Shown piece by piece: positions 42,873 through 50,029 of a stretch of 64,000 bases of DNA; position 1 is the first letter of the stretch, and each line of letters starts with the position of its first letter. This stretch comes from Streptomyces cathayae (GTDB lineage Bacteria; Actinomycetota; Actinomycetes; Streptomycetales; Streptomycetaceae), in contig NZ_CP121682.1 in NCBI RefSeq assembly GCF_029760955.1, positions 1,116,001 through 1,180,000 on the forward strand, in the 5' to 3' direction. The translations under genes were made by a program, and so were the position numbers. The notes beneath the pieces were generated by a model. The model worked only from the letters and a program-made list of their open reading frames with translations. It was not told where the DNA came from and did no database searches.

Positions 42873-43244
42873 CTACCGGCCGCCGGACCTGCGCGCGTCG
42901 GACCGCCCCCGCTCATAGCGGCGGACCCGCCGGTAGCCGGTGAGCTCTCCGTCGGGCCCCAGCTCCACCTGGTAACTCGCCATCAGGCTCATCGTGTCGG
43001 GCACACGCTCGAGCTCGAGGACCTCGACCTCCAGCGCCCAGCCCTCCTCCGTCTGCTCGAAGGACGACACGGACTCGGCTTCCATACCGGTGAGCTCCGC
43101 GAGCTGCCCGCGCGCCTGGCGCAGTACCTCCATGGGGCTCGGCCGTTTGGTCGCTCTGGTGTTTTCCGCAGACTTGCGGGGTGCGTGAGCCTCCTGTGGT
43201 TCCTGTGAACCTCTGGAGTCTCCGGTGTTCCTTGCGTTCGTCAT
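42873..43244 (-). CDS. gvpO: Gas vesicle protein GvpO
   Basis: 123 aa from ATG 43244 after GGAGGAGGAGG. The N-terminal 40 residues are hydrophilic and disordered; the GvpO domain (about 45-110) includes PSPMEVLRQARGQLAELTG, GWALEVEVLELERVPDTMSL and YQVELGPDGELTGYRRVRRY. GvpO is essential for vesicle formation in haloarchaea and opens the Streptomyces cluster. It starts 54 nt after the LigD-type polymerase stop, so it could be part of the same transcript. Confidence 0.93.
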   Translation of the reverse strand: MTNARNTGDSRGSQEPQEAHAPRKSAENTRATKRPSPMEVLRQARGQLAELTGMEAESVSSFEQTEEGWALEVEVLELERVPDTMSLMASYQVELGPDGELTGYRRVRRYERGRSDARRSGGR

Positions 43245-43297
43245 GAGCGCCTCCTCCTCCGTGTGGCCACAAGTCCCTTCACCAAACCTCCGGAGGC

Positions 43298-44287
43298 TCA
43301 ACCGATTGCCGCGGTCACGCTCCGTGTCCGGTCGTCCGGCCGGGCCGGGCCGCCCCGCAGTGCGGCCAGCCGCCGGCGGGCCGGCCCCAGGGCGCGGCCC
43401 CGGCGCGGCAGACCGGCCCAGGGGTCGGTCCGCAGCTGTTCGACGGCGTCGGCGACGGTCCAGCGGCGGGCGTGCAGCTTCGGATCGTCCAGCTGGTCCC
43501 AGGAGACGGGGGCCGCGACGGGGGCGCCGGGCAGGGCCCGGACGGAGCCGGGCGCGACCGCGGTCTGCGCGTAGGCGTTGCGCTGCACGTCCAGGTAGAG
43601 CCGGTCGCCGCGCTCCTTCTTGCGCGCGGCGGTGGTGAGCCGGTCGGGGTGGGCGTCGGCGAGGGTGTCGGCGACCTCGCGGGCGAAGGCGCGCACGTCG
43701 TCGAACGCGTCGTCACCGTTCAGCGGCACGATCACATGGAGGCCCCGGGAGCCGGTGGTCATCAGCGCCGTGGGCAGCTTCAGCTCGTCCAGCAGCTCCC
43801 CCAGCAGCCGCGCCGCCTCCCGCACCGTCCCGAAGTCGTCCTCGGCGGGATCGAGGTCGAAGACCAGCCGGTCCGGACGGTTGATCCGTCCGATCGGGGC
43901 GGCCCGGGAGAGCCAGCGGTGGAAGGTGATGCTCGCCTGGTCGACGAGGTACAGCAGGGTCGCCGTGTCGTCGCACACGGTGTGGCACACCGTGCCGCCC
44001 TCCTTGGCGACCGCGACGCGGGTGATCCATTCCGGGTAGCTCTCGGGGGTGTTCTTCTGCATGAACGTGGGCCCGTCGAGGCCGTCCGGGCGCCGGTCCA
44101 GCATCAGCGGGCGGCCCCGCAGGTGCGGCAGCATGAACGGGGCGGCGGCCCGGTGGTAGTCGACGAGGTCGCCCTTGGTGTACTCCTCGGCGCCCTCACC
44201 GCCGGGAAAGAGCACCTTCCCCGGCCGACGGATCCGCACGGTGCGACGGCCGGCCCGTACCGGCCGCACCCCCTCGGCGTCGCTCAC
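43298..44287 (-). CDS. LigD-type non-homologous end-joining polymerase domain protein
   Basis: 329-aa stand-alone archaeo-eukaryotic-primase-like polymerase of the LigD family, which fills gaps at DNA double-strand breaks together with Ku and ligase. Landmarks: VRIRRPGKVLFP at the start, GPTFMQKNTPESYPEW, catalytic DLDP in LVFDLDPAEDDF, TGSRGLHVIVPL and RGDRLYLDVQRNAYAQT. No ligase, nuclease or Ku gene is adjacent. GTG 44287 follows GGAGGAGAGG and lies 28 nt after transketolase. The transketolase stop and this start lie in two copies of a repeated CCGTGAGCGACG. Confidence 0.93.
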   Translation of the reverse strand: MSDAEGVRPVRAGRRTVRIRRPGKVLFPGGEGAEEYTKGDLVDYHRAAAPFMLPHLRGRPLMLDRRPDGLDGPTFMQKNTPESYPEWITRVAVAKEGGTVCHTVCDDTATLLYLVDQASITFHRWLSRAAPIGRINRPDRLVFDLDPAEDDFGTVREAARLLGELLDELKLPTALMTTGSRGLHVIVPLNGDDAFDDVRAFAREVADTLADAHPDRLTTAARKKERGDRLYLDVQRNAYAQTAVAPGSVRALPGAPVAAPVSWDQLDDPKLHARRWTVADAVEQLRTDPWAGLPRRGRALGPARRRLAALRGGPARPDDRTRSVTAAIG

Positions 44288-44315
44288 GGCGTGATCCTCT
44301 CCTCCGTCCCGTCGC

Positions 44316-46163
44316 TCACGGCACGATCGCCCCCTCCACCAGCAGCCGCCCGGCCACCGCGATCGACTCGGCGTCGATGCCCGCGGCGCGCAACTGCTCC
44401 TCGGGGGAGGCCGACCCCGGCATGTCGCGGACGGCGAGCCGCACCAGGCGCGGGACGGGCCGCCCGTCGGTGAAGGCGTCGAGGACCGCGTCCCCGAGCC
44501 CGCCCTCCGGGTGGTGGTCCTCCACCGTCACCAGACAGCCGGTCTCCTCCGCCGCCCGGCGCAGCGTGTCCCGGTCGACGGGCTTGACCGAGTACAGGTC
44601 GATCACCCGTACCGCGATGCCCTCGCCCGCCAGGGCGTCCGCGGCGGCCAGGGCCTCGGGCACCGTGACGCCCGCCGCGAGCAGGGTCAGCCGGTCCTCG
44701 GCCGAGGAGCGCAGCACCTTGCTGCCGCCGACCGGGAACTCCTCGTCGGGGCCGTAGAGGACGGGGCCCTCGCCGCGCGAGGTGCGCAGGTAGCGGATGC
44801 CGTCGAGGTCCGCCATGGTGGCGACCAGGCGTGCGGTCTGGTTGGCGTCGCAGGGGTACAGCACGGTCGAGCCGTGCACCGCCCGCATCATCGCCAGGTC
44901 CTCGAGACCCATCTGGCTGGGCCCGTCCTGGCCGATGGCGACACCGGCGTGCGAGCCGACCAGGTTGATGCCGGAACCGCTGATCGACGCCATGCGGATG
45001 AAGTCGTGGGCGCGGGTGAGGAAGGCGGCGAACGTGGCCGCGTACGGCACCCAGCCGCGTGTCGCCACGCCGACCGCCGCGGCGACCAGCTGCTGCTCGG
45101 CGATGTAGCACTCGACATAGCGTTCGGGGTGCTCCTTGGCGAAGAACTCCGCACGGGTGGAGTCGCCGACCTCACCGTCCAGGGCCACGATGTCGCCGCG
45201 CACGGTACCGAGGGCGGCCAGCGCCTCGCCGAAGGCGTTGCGCGTCGCCACCTCCTCGCCCTTGTCCCACCGGGGCGGATCGGCCTGTCCGGTGTGCACG
45301 GCGTGCAGCGCGCGGGCGTCGGCCGGCTCCCGCACCCTCAGCCGCAGGTCGCGCGGGCCGCCGAGTTCGGCGATCGCCTCGTCGGCCTCGGGCAGCGGTT
45401 TGCCGTGCAGGCCCTCGCGGTCCTGGACGGACGCGACCCCCTTGCCCTTGAGGGTGCGGGCGAGGATCACGGTCGGCTGCCCCCTGGTGGAGGCCGCCTC
45501 GCCGTAGGCGCGGTCGACGGCGTCGATGTCGTGGCCGTCCACCTCCACCGTGTGCCAGCCGAAGGCCGCGAAGCGGCGGGCGTAGGCGTCGAGGTCGTGA
45601 CCGTGCCGGGTGGGGCCGCGCTGGCCGAGCCGGTTGACGTCCACGACGGCGGTGAGGTTGTCGAGGTTCTCGTACCCGGCGTGCTCGGCCGCCTCCCACA
45701 CGGAGCCCTCCGCCAGTTCGCTGTCCCCGCACAGCACCCACACCCGGTAGCCGGACCGGTCGAGCCGCTTCCCGGCCAGTGCGATACCGACACCGACCGG
45801 CAGTCCCTGGCCGAGCGACCCGGTGGCCGTCTCGACCCAGGGCAGCCGCCTGGGCGTGGGATGCCCCTCGAGTCGGCTGCCGAGCTTGCGGAAGGTGAGC
45901 AGTTCCTCGTCTTCGATGGCCCCGGCCGCCTTGAAGGCGGCGTACAACAGGGGCGAGGCGTGCCCCTTGGAGAGGACGAAACGGTCGTTGCCGGGGTGGT
46001 CGGGGTGGTCGAAGTCGTAGCGGAAGTGGCGCGCCAGCAGGACGGCCATCAGGTCGGCCGCGGACATCGAGGACGTGGGGTGCCCGGAGCCCGCAGCGGC
46101 TGCCGCGCGGACGCTGTCCACTCGCAACTGCTGTCCGAGCTCGACGAGTTCACCGGTTTTCAT
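44316..46163 (-). CDS. Transketolase (single-chain)
   Basis: 615-aa thiamine-diphosphate enzyme. The N-terminal ThDP-binding domain (1-285) has GHPTSSMSAADLMAVL, FVLSKGHASPLLYA, GSLGQGLPVGVGIALA and the GDG-like CGDSELAEGS with VVDVNRLGQRG. The pyrimidine-binding domain (about 315-475) has AEQQLVAAAVGVATRG, and a transketolase C domain follows. It moves two-carbon units in the pentose phosphate pathway, though the 615-aa form could also be a DXS-like or specialised transketolase. ATG 46163 overlaps the NDH-2 stop (ATGA) and has GAAGGAGA upstream. Confidence 0.92.
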   Translation of the reverse strand: MKTGELVELGQQLRVDSVRAAAAAGSGHPTSSMSAADLMAVLLARHFRYDFDHPDHPGNDRFVLSKGHASPLLYAAFKAAGAIEDEELLTFRKLGSRLEGHPTPRRLPWVETATGSLGQGLPVGVGIALAGKRLDRSGYRVWVLCGDSELAEGSVWEAAEHAGYENLDNLTAVVDVNRLGQRGPTRHGHDLDAYARRFAAFGWHTVEVDGHDIDAVDRAYGEAASTRGQPTVILARTLKGKGVASVQDREGLHGKPLPEADEAIAELGGPRDLRLRVREPADARALHAVHTGQADPPRWDKGEEVATRNAFGEALAALGTVRGDIVALDGEVGDSTRAEFFAKEHPERYVECYIAEQQLVAAAVGVATRGWVPYAATFAAFLTRAHDFIRMASISGSGINLVGSHAGVAIGQDGPSQMGLEDLAMMRAVHGSTVLYPCDANQTARLVATMADLDGIRYLRTSRGEGPVLYGPDEEFPVGGSKVLRSSAEDRLTLLAAGVTVPEALAAADALAGEGIAVRVIDLYSVKPVDRDTLRRAAEETGCLVTVEDHHPEGGLGDAVLDAFTDGRPVPRLVRLAVRDMPGSASPEEQLRAAGIDAESIAVAGRLLVEGAIVP

Positions 46164-47707
46164 GAGTCTCCTTCGGCCTGATCACGGGGATCGGCGGGGT
46201 CGGCTGGGTAGTCGGTGCGCTTGACGGGGCCGGGGGAGGCGTGGGAGCCGGCGGGCGGCCGGGGACCGGGCCGGCTCTTCGCGGGCTCGCCTCCGGGCCG
46301 GCTCTTCGCCGGCTCCCCACCCGGCCGGCTCTTCGCCGCCTCCCCACCCGGCTGCTTCCTGGCCGGCTCGGCGGTCTCGTCGCCGGACCGCTTCCGTTCC
46401 GGGCCGGACGGCACCCGGGCGAGTTCCGGGGACGCCGTGTCCAGCGGCACCGACCAGGACCGTACGAGCCCCAACTGCACCGCCTGACGCGGCAGTACGG
46501 CGTCCAGCAGCCAGTCGGCGGCGACGCGCACCCGGTTGCCGGGCATCGCCGCGAGGTGGTAACCGCGGGCGACCGCTCCGGCCACCGGACCGGACAGATT
46601 GACACCGAGCGGATTGGCCGCCGCCTTGACGCCACCCAGGTCCACCACGAACCCCAGGTCACGGTGGCGGTAGGCGCGCGACTCACCGTCACCGAAGGAG
46701 GCGGCGATGTTGTGCGCGCAGACCTCGCCCTGCCGCCAGGCGTGCTGCGCGGTCATCGGGGTGTACCGGCCGGGCTTCTCCAGATCGGGCACCGCCGCCG
46801 CGTCACCGCAGGCGAACACCTCGGGCCGCCCCGGCACCCGCAGGTGCGGGTCCACCAGCAGCCGCCCGCGTTCCATGGACAGCCCCAGCGACTCGGCGAG
46901 CGGATCGGGCCGCACGCCCACGCACCACACCAGCGTCCGTGTGTCGACGAACTCGCCGTCGGTCAGCAGCACTCCGTCGTGCGTGGCCTCCTTCACGGAG
47001 GTCCCCATCCGTACCTCCACCCCCCGTTCGCGCAGCACCCGGTCGGCGGTGGAGGAGAGCCGTTCGTCGAGTTCGGGCAGGACCCGGTCGGCGATGTCCA
47101 GCAGCAGCCAGCGCGGGCGCAGGCCCGTCCGCAGGGGGTGATTGTGCACCTGCGCGTCGCTGAACAGCTTTCCGTGCGCGGCGACTTCGGTCCCGGTGTA
47201 ACCGGCGCCGACCACGACGAAGGTGCACCGGGCGGCGCAGCCCGCGGGGTCGTCGGTGGCGGCCGCGAGTTCCATCTGCCGGGTCACGTGGTCGCGCAGA
47301 TACAGCGCTTCGGGCAGACCGCGGAAACCGTGGGCGTGCTCGGCGACGCCGGGGATCGGCAGCAGCTTGTTGACGCTGCCCGCGGCCAGCACCAGCCGGT
47401 CGTAGGAGAGGGTGCCGCGGTCCCCCTCGGGGCCGGTGTAGCGCACGGTCCGCCGGTCGAGGTCGATGCCGTCGGCCTCACCCAGCACCAGTCGTACGTG
47501 CGGCAGCGTGCCGGAGAGGGAGACGGTGACCCGGCGCGGTTCCAGGATGCCGGCGGCGACCTGGGGCAGCAGGGGCAGATACAGAAAGTAGTCGGTCGGA
47601 TTCAGCAGGGTGATCTCGGCCCTTCCCCGGGCGAGCCGGGACAGGGTGCGGGCCGTGCGGTATCCGGCGAAGCCGGCACCGATGATCACGATGCGGGGTC
47701 GACTCAC
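46160..47707 (-). CDS. Type II NADH dehydrogenase-like FAD oxidoreductase with repeat tail
   Basis: 515-aa pyridine nucleotide-disulfide oxidoreductase fold. FAD-binding VIIGAGFAGYRTAR at the start, ACGDAAAVPD near residue 305, and NADH-binding VVVGAGYTGTEVAA near 165. The C-terminal membrane-contact region (LLDAVLPRQAVQLGLV) fits NDH-2, which passes electrons from NADH to menaquinone without proton pumping. The last about 85 residues are a low-complexity GGEPAKSRP repeat and disordered tail. GTG 47707 follows GGAGG. It heads a long minus-strand gene run that ends with gvpK. Confidence 0.9.
   Translation of the reverse strand: MSRPRIVIIGAGFAGYRTARTLSRLARGRAEITLLNPTDYFLYLPLLPQVAAGILEPRRVTVSLSGTLPHVRLVLGEADGIDLDRRTVRYTGPEGDRGTLSYDRLVLAAGSVNKLLPIPGVAEHAHGFRGLPEALYLRDHVTRQMELAAATDDPAGCAARCTFVVVGAGYTGTEVAAHGKLFSDAQVHNHPLRTGLRPRWLLLDIADRVLPELDERLSSTADRVLRERGVEVRMGTSVKEATHDGVLLTDGEFVDTRTLVWCVGVRPDPLAESLGLSMERGRLLVDPHLRVPGRPEVFACGDAAAVPDLEKPGRYTPMTAQHAWRQGEVCAHNIAASFGDGESRAYRHRDLGFVVDLGGVKAAANPLGVNLSGPVAGAVARGYHLAAMPGNRVRVAADWLLDAVLPRQAVQLGLVRSWSVPLDTASPELARVPSGPERKRSGDETAEPARKQPGGEAAKSRPGGEPAKSRPGGEPAKSRPGPRPPAGSHASPGPVKRTDYPADPADPRDQAEGDS
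46266..46373 (-). repeat. 27-bp tandem repeat in the NDH-2 gene (3 copies plus 1 degenerate)
   Basis: Units at 46266-46292, 46293-46319, 46320-46346 and a diverged one to 46373, encoding repeated 9-residue units of the type GGEPAKSRP. The copies keep the frame, so array length can vary without breaking the protein. Confidence 0.85.
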
Positions 47708-47853
47708 GGTTCGCCTCCAGCGCTGTCGTCGCATGGCTCGGGAGACTTCCGCGTTTCCCCCGCCGCGACCGCCAAACGTCCACCGGCCCGCGCCCCGCGC
47801 CTCCGGCGCTTTCCGGCCTCCCGGAAGTCCGGCGTGATCCAGACGAAAAACCC

Positions 47854-47859
47854 TAGGCT
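47854..47859 (+). promoter_or_regulatory. -10 box of a leaderless VOC gene
   Basis: TAGGCT (TANNNT) lies 6 nt before the ATG at 47866, with no Shine-Dalgarno sequence, the usual arrangement of leaderless transcripts in Streptomyces. No good -35 is seen. Confidence 0.5.
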
Positions 47860-47865
47860 CGTCCT

Positions 47866-48219
47866 ATGGAGATACTGGGTGCCACGCTGCGCGTCTGCGT
47901 CGACGACATCGAGACCGCGATCCCCTTCTACGAGCGGCTGGCGGGAGGCAAGGCGCTCCGCTTCGAGCGGGCCGGTGTCCACGTGGCCGCGGTCGGCTGT
48001 TTCCTGCTGATGAGCGGTCCCGCGGCCGAACTGGACGTGCTGCGCAAGGTGGCGGCGACCAACGCGGTGCAGGACGTCGAGGAGGCCGGTCGGGTACTCG
48101 CGGAGATGAGCGCGGACATCGTCGCAGGCCCGCTCCCCACCCCGGTGGGCCGCAACCTCATCGCACGGCACCCGGACGGGGCGGTCTACGAGTACGCGGA
48201 CCGCCGCGCCACCGTCTGA
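47866..48219 (+). CDS. VOC-superfamily (glyoxalase/dioxygenase-like) protein
   Basis: 117-aa vicinal-oxygen-chelate fold protein with the paired beta-alpha-beta modules: LGATLRVCVDDIETAIPFYE at the start and GPLPTPVGRNLIARHPDGAV, YEYADRR at the end. The final Glu of YEYAD is a common metal ligand in this fold, but the other ligands are not obvious, so it may be a binding protein rather than an enzyme. The transcript is probably leaderless. A 14-bp tandem repeat starts at its stop codon. Confidence 0.82.
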   Translation: MEILGATLRVCVDDIETAIPFYERLAGGKALRFERAGVHVAAVGCFLLMSGPAAELDVLRKVAATNAVQDVEEAGRVLAEMSADIVAGPLPTPVGRNLIARHPDGAVYEYADRRATV

Positions 48220-48244
48220 GTCACGCGGTCCGAGTCACGCGGTC
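48217..48244 (+). repeat. 14-bp tandem duplication starting at a stop codon
   Basis: TGAGTCACGCGGTC (48217-48230) followed by CGAGTCACGCGGTC (48231-48244). The TGA of the first copy is the stop of the VOC gene. The second copy covers the stop of the convergent small gene. Confidence 0.85.
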
Positions 48245-48419
48245 ACGGTGTGGGGCGCATGCCGACCTGCCGGGCCATGCAGCGTGGCAGGCCCTCCTTG
48301 TCGCGGTCCTCGATGCGGTGTGCCCGTCGAGGGGCGCAGGACGGGCAGGGAATCGTCCGGGCCCAGGGTGCGGCGGGCAGGGGCGCCGCAGCACGCCGGA
48401 TATCGTCACAGTCATCCAT
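48243..48419 (-). CDS. Small Cys-rich protein (58 aa)
   Basis: Open frame from ATG 48419 (MDDCDDIRRAAAPLPAAPWA) with high third-position GC. A CPSC pair in IPCPSCAPRRAHRIEDRDKE and a further Cys in LPRCMARQ suggest a small zinc-binding or redox module. No clear ribosome-binding site is seen. It is too short for confident family recognition. Confidence 0.45.
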   Translation of the reverse strand: MDDCDDIRRAAAPLPAAPWARTIPCPSCAPRRAHRIEDRDKEGLPRCMARQVGMRPTP

Positions 48420-48490
48420 GGAAGCCGCGGCCGCCCGTCCGAACAGGGGCGGGACGCGCCGACCGGGAGAATGGCGGCGCGGACAGCGGG

Positions 48491-49042
48491 TCAGTGGGGC
48501 CCGCGCATCTCCTGGGTGAGCGCCCAGCGTTCGTGGTCGCGCCAGGCCCCGTCGATGAAGAGCATGTCCGGTGAGAAGCCCTCCAGGCGGAACCCGCAGC
48601 TGCGGGCCAGGGCGATGGAGGCGGCGTTGGCGGGCTGCACGTTGATCTCCAGCCGGTGCAGCCGCATCGGCCCGAACGCGTGCCGTACGACGAGGTCCAG
48701 CCCTTCGCGCATCAGGCCGCGCCCCGCCGCGTGCGCGAACGCGCCGTAGCCGAGGGCGCCGCTCTGGAACGCGCCGTGGACGATGTTGTTGATGTTGATG
48801 AAAGCGGCGATGGAACCGTCGGCCTTCTCGCAGACCAGGAAGCCGGCCTTGGCGGGGTCCCGGATCAGCTGCTCGGCGTACGCGGAGTACGCCGCGGCGT
48901 GGTCCGGCGGGAACAGCCAGGGGCGGTGCAGGTCCTTGCTCTCCCGGGCGCGGGCGGTGAACTCCGCGCTGTCCGCGTGGGTGAGGTGCCGTATCCCCAC
49001 GCGGGGGCCCTCGGCGAGGTGACGGGAGGCGGTGTGCGGCAC
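48491..49042 (-). CDS. GNAT-family N-acetyltransferase (RimJ/RimL type)
   Basis: 183 aa from GTG 49042. RimJ/L-like acetyltransferase: GIRHLTHADSAEF at the start, IAAFININNIVHGAFQSGAL, the acetyl-CoA pyrophosphate-binding AHAAGRGLMREGLDLVV, and RLEINVQPANAASIALARSC, GFRLEGFSPDML at the end. Members acetylate ribosomal protein N-termini or small amines. The substrate is unknown. It is followed by the S66 peptidase operon's end, 52 bp downstream on the same strand order (the peptidase run ends at 49094). Confidence 0.9.
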   Translation of the reverse strand: MPHTASRHLAEGPRVGIRHLTHADSAEFTARARESKDLHRPWLFPPDHAAAYSAYAEQLIRDPAKAGFLVCEKADGSIAAFININNIVHGAFQSGALGYGAFAHAAGRGLMREGLDLVVRHAFGPMRLHRLEINVQPANAASIALARSCGFRLEGFSPDMLFIDGAWRDHERWALTQEMRGPH

Positions 49043-49093
49043 GGTGCGACCCTACCCCGGGCATACCGGGCACGCCGGGGCCGCCGGACGGGC

Positions 49094-50029
49094 TCAGCTC
49101 AGTGCCGGTTCGTCGAGTGTCAGGGTGCCCGCCTCCGCGTCGAGTTCGGCCGGGACGCCGAAGGGGACGGTGAGCGCCCCGTCGCAGTGACCGAAGCCGA
49201 ACCGCTCGGCCACGGGCACGCCCAGGCCGCCGAGCCGGTCGGCGAGCAGGGCCCGCACCGTCTCGTACGGCCCACACTGCGCCCAGGAGCCGAGCAGCAG
49301 CCCCGCCACCCCGTCGAACCATCCGGCCCGCAGGAGTTGGGTGAGGTACCGGTCGAGCCGGTACGGCTCCTCCCCCACGTCCTCCAGGCACAGCAGCCCG
49401 CCGCGCGCGGAGCCTCTGGCGTGCGGGGTGCCGAGGTCGGCGGCGAGCAGGGCGAGGCAGCCGCCTAGGGTGACGCCCCGCGCCCTCCCGGGGACCAGCG
49501 CGGTGCCCTCGGGGGAGGTGAGGGTGCGGACGGTCTCCGGGGCGAGGAGGGTCGCCTTCAGGTGGTCCTGCGCGCGTGCGTTCTTGACGAAGTCGATGCC
49601 CGCCGCCATCGGCCCGTGCAGGGTGACCAGGCCGAGCCGGGTGGCGAACGCCTCGTGCAGGGCGGTGATGTCGCTGAACCCGACGAACACCTTCGGCCCG
49701 GCGGCCCGCATCGCCGTCCAGTCGAGCAGGTCGGCCATGCGCTGCGCGCCGTAGCCGCCCCGGGCGCACATCACCACGTCCACGGCGGGGTCGCACCAGG
49801 CGGACTGCAGGTCGGCGGCCCGCTCGGCGTCCGTGCCGGCCAGGTAGTCGAAGTCGCGGTGCCGACCCAGGACATGGGGGGCGACCACCGGGTCGAGGTC
49901 CCAGCCGCGCAGCACGTCGAGACCGGCCTGGAGCCGCTCCTCGGGCACGGGCCCGCTGGGCGCGACGACGGCCACCCGGGCCCCGGGACCGGGCCGGGGC
50001 GGCCGCAGCAACGGCTCGACCCTGCTCAT
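49094..50029 (-). CDS. LD-carboxypeptidase / MccF-like peptidase (S66)
   Basis: 311-aa serine peptidase of family S66, which cleaves the L-D bond in murein tetrapeptides or releases amino acids from peptide-nucleotide antibiotics. The likely nucleophile is Ser119 (VGFSDITALH), the Glu is in LCLEDVGEEPY, and the His in FGHCDGALTVPFG. CARGGYGAQRM is a family signature. ATG 50029 overlaps the stop of the S9 peptidase gene (ATGA). It is the last of four peptidase genes on one transcript. Confidence 0.93.
   Translation of the reverse strand: MSRVEPLLRPPRPGPGARVAVVAPSGPVPEERLQAGLDVLRGWDLDPVVAPHVLGRHRDFDYLAGTDAERAADLQSAWCDPAVDVVMCARGGYGAQRMADLLDWTAMRAAGPKVFVGFSDITALHEAFATRLGLVTLHGPMAAGIDFVKNARAQDHLKATLLAPETVRTLTSPEGTALVPGRARGVTLGGCLALLAADLGTPHARGSARGGLLCLEDVGEEPYRLDRYLTQLLRAGWFDGVAGLLLGSWAQCGPYETVRALLADRLGGLGVPVAERFGFGHCDGALTVPFGVPAELDAEAGTLTLDEPALS

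Noticed and set aside
46266..46373. CRISPR array
   Set aside because: The repeat units are directly adjacent with no spacers, and keep the NDH-2 frame. No cas gene or other repeat-spacer array was seen in the window.
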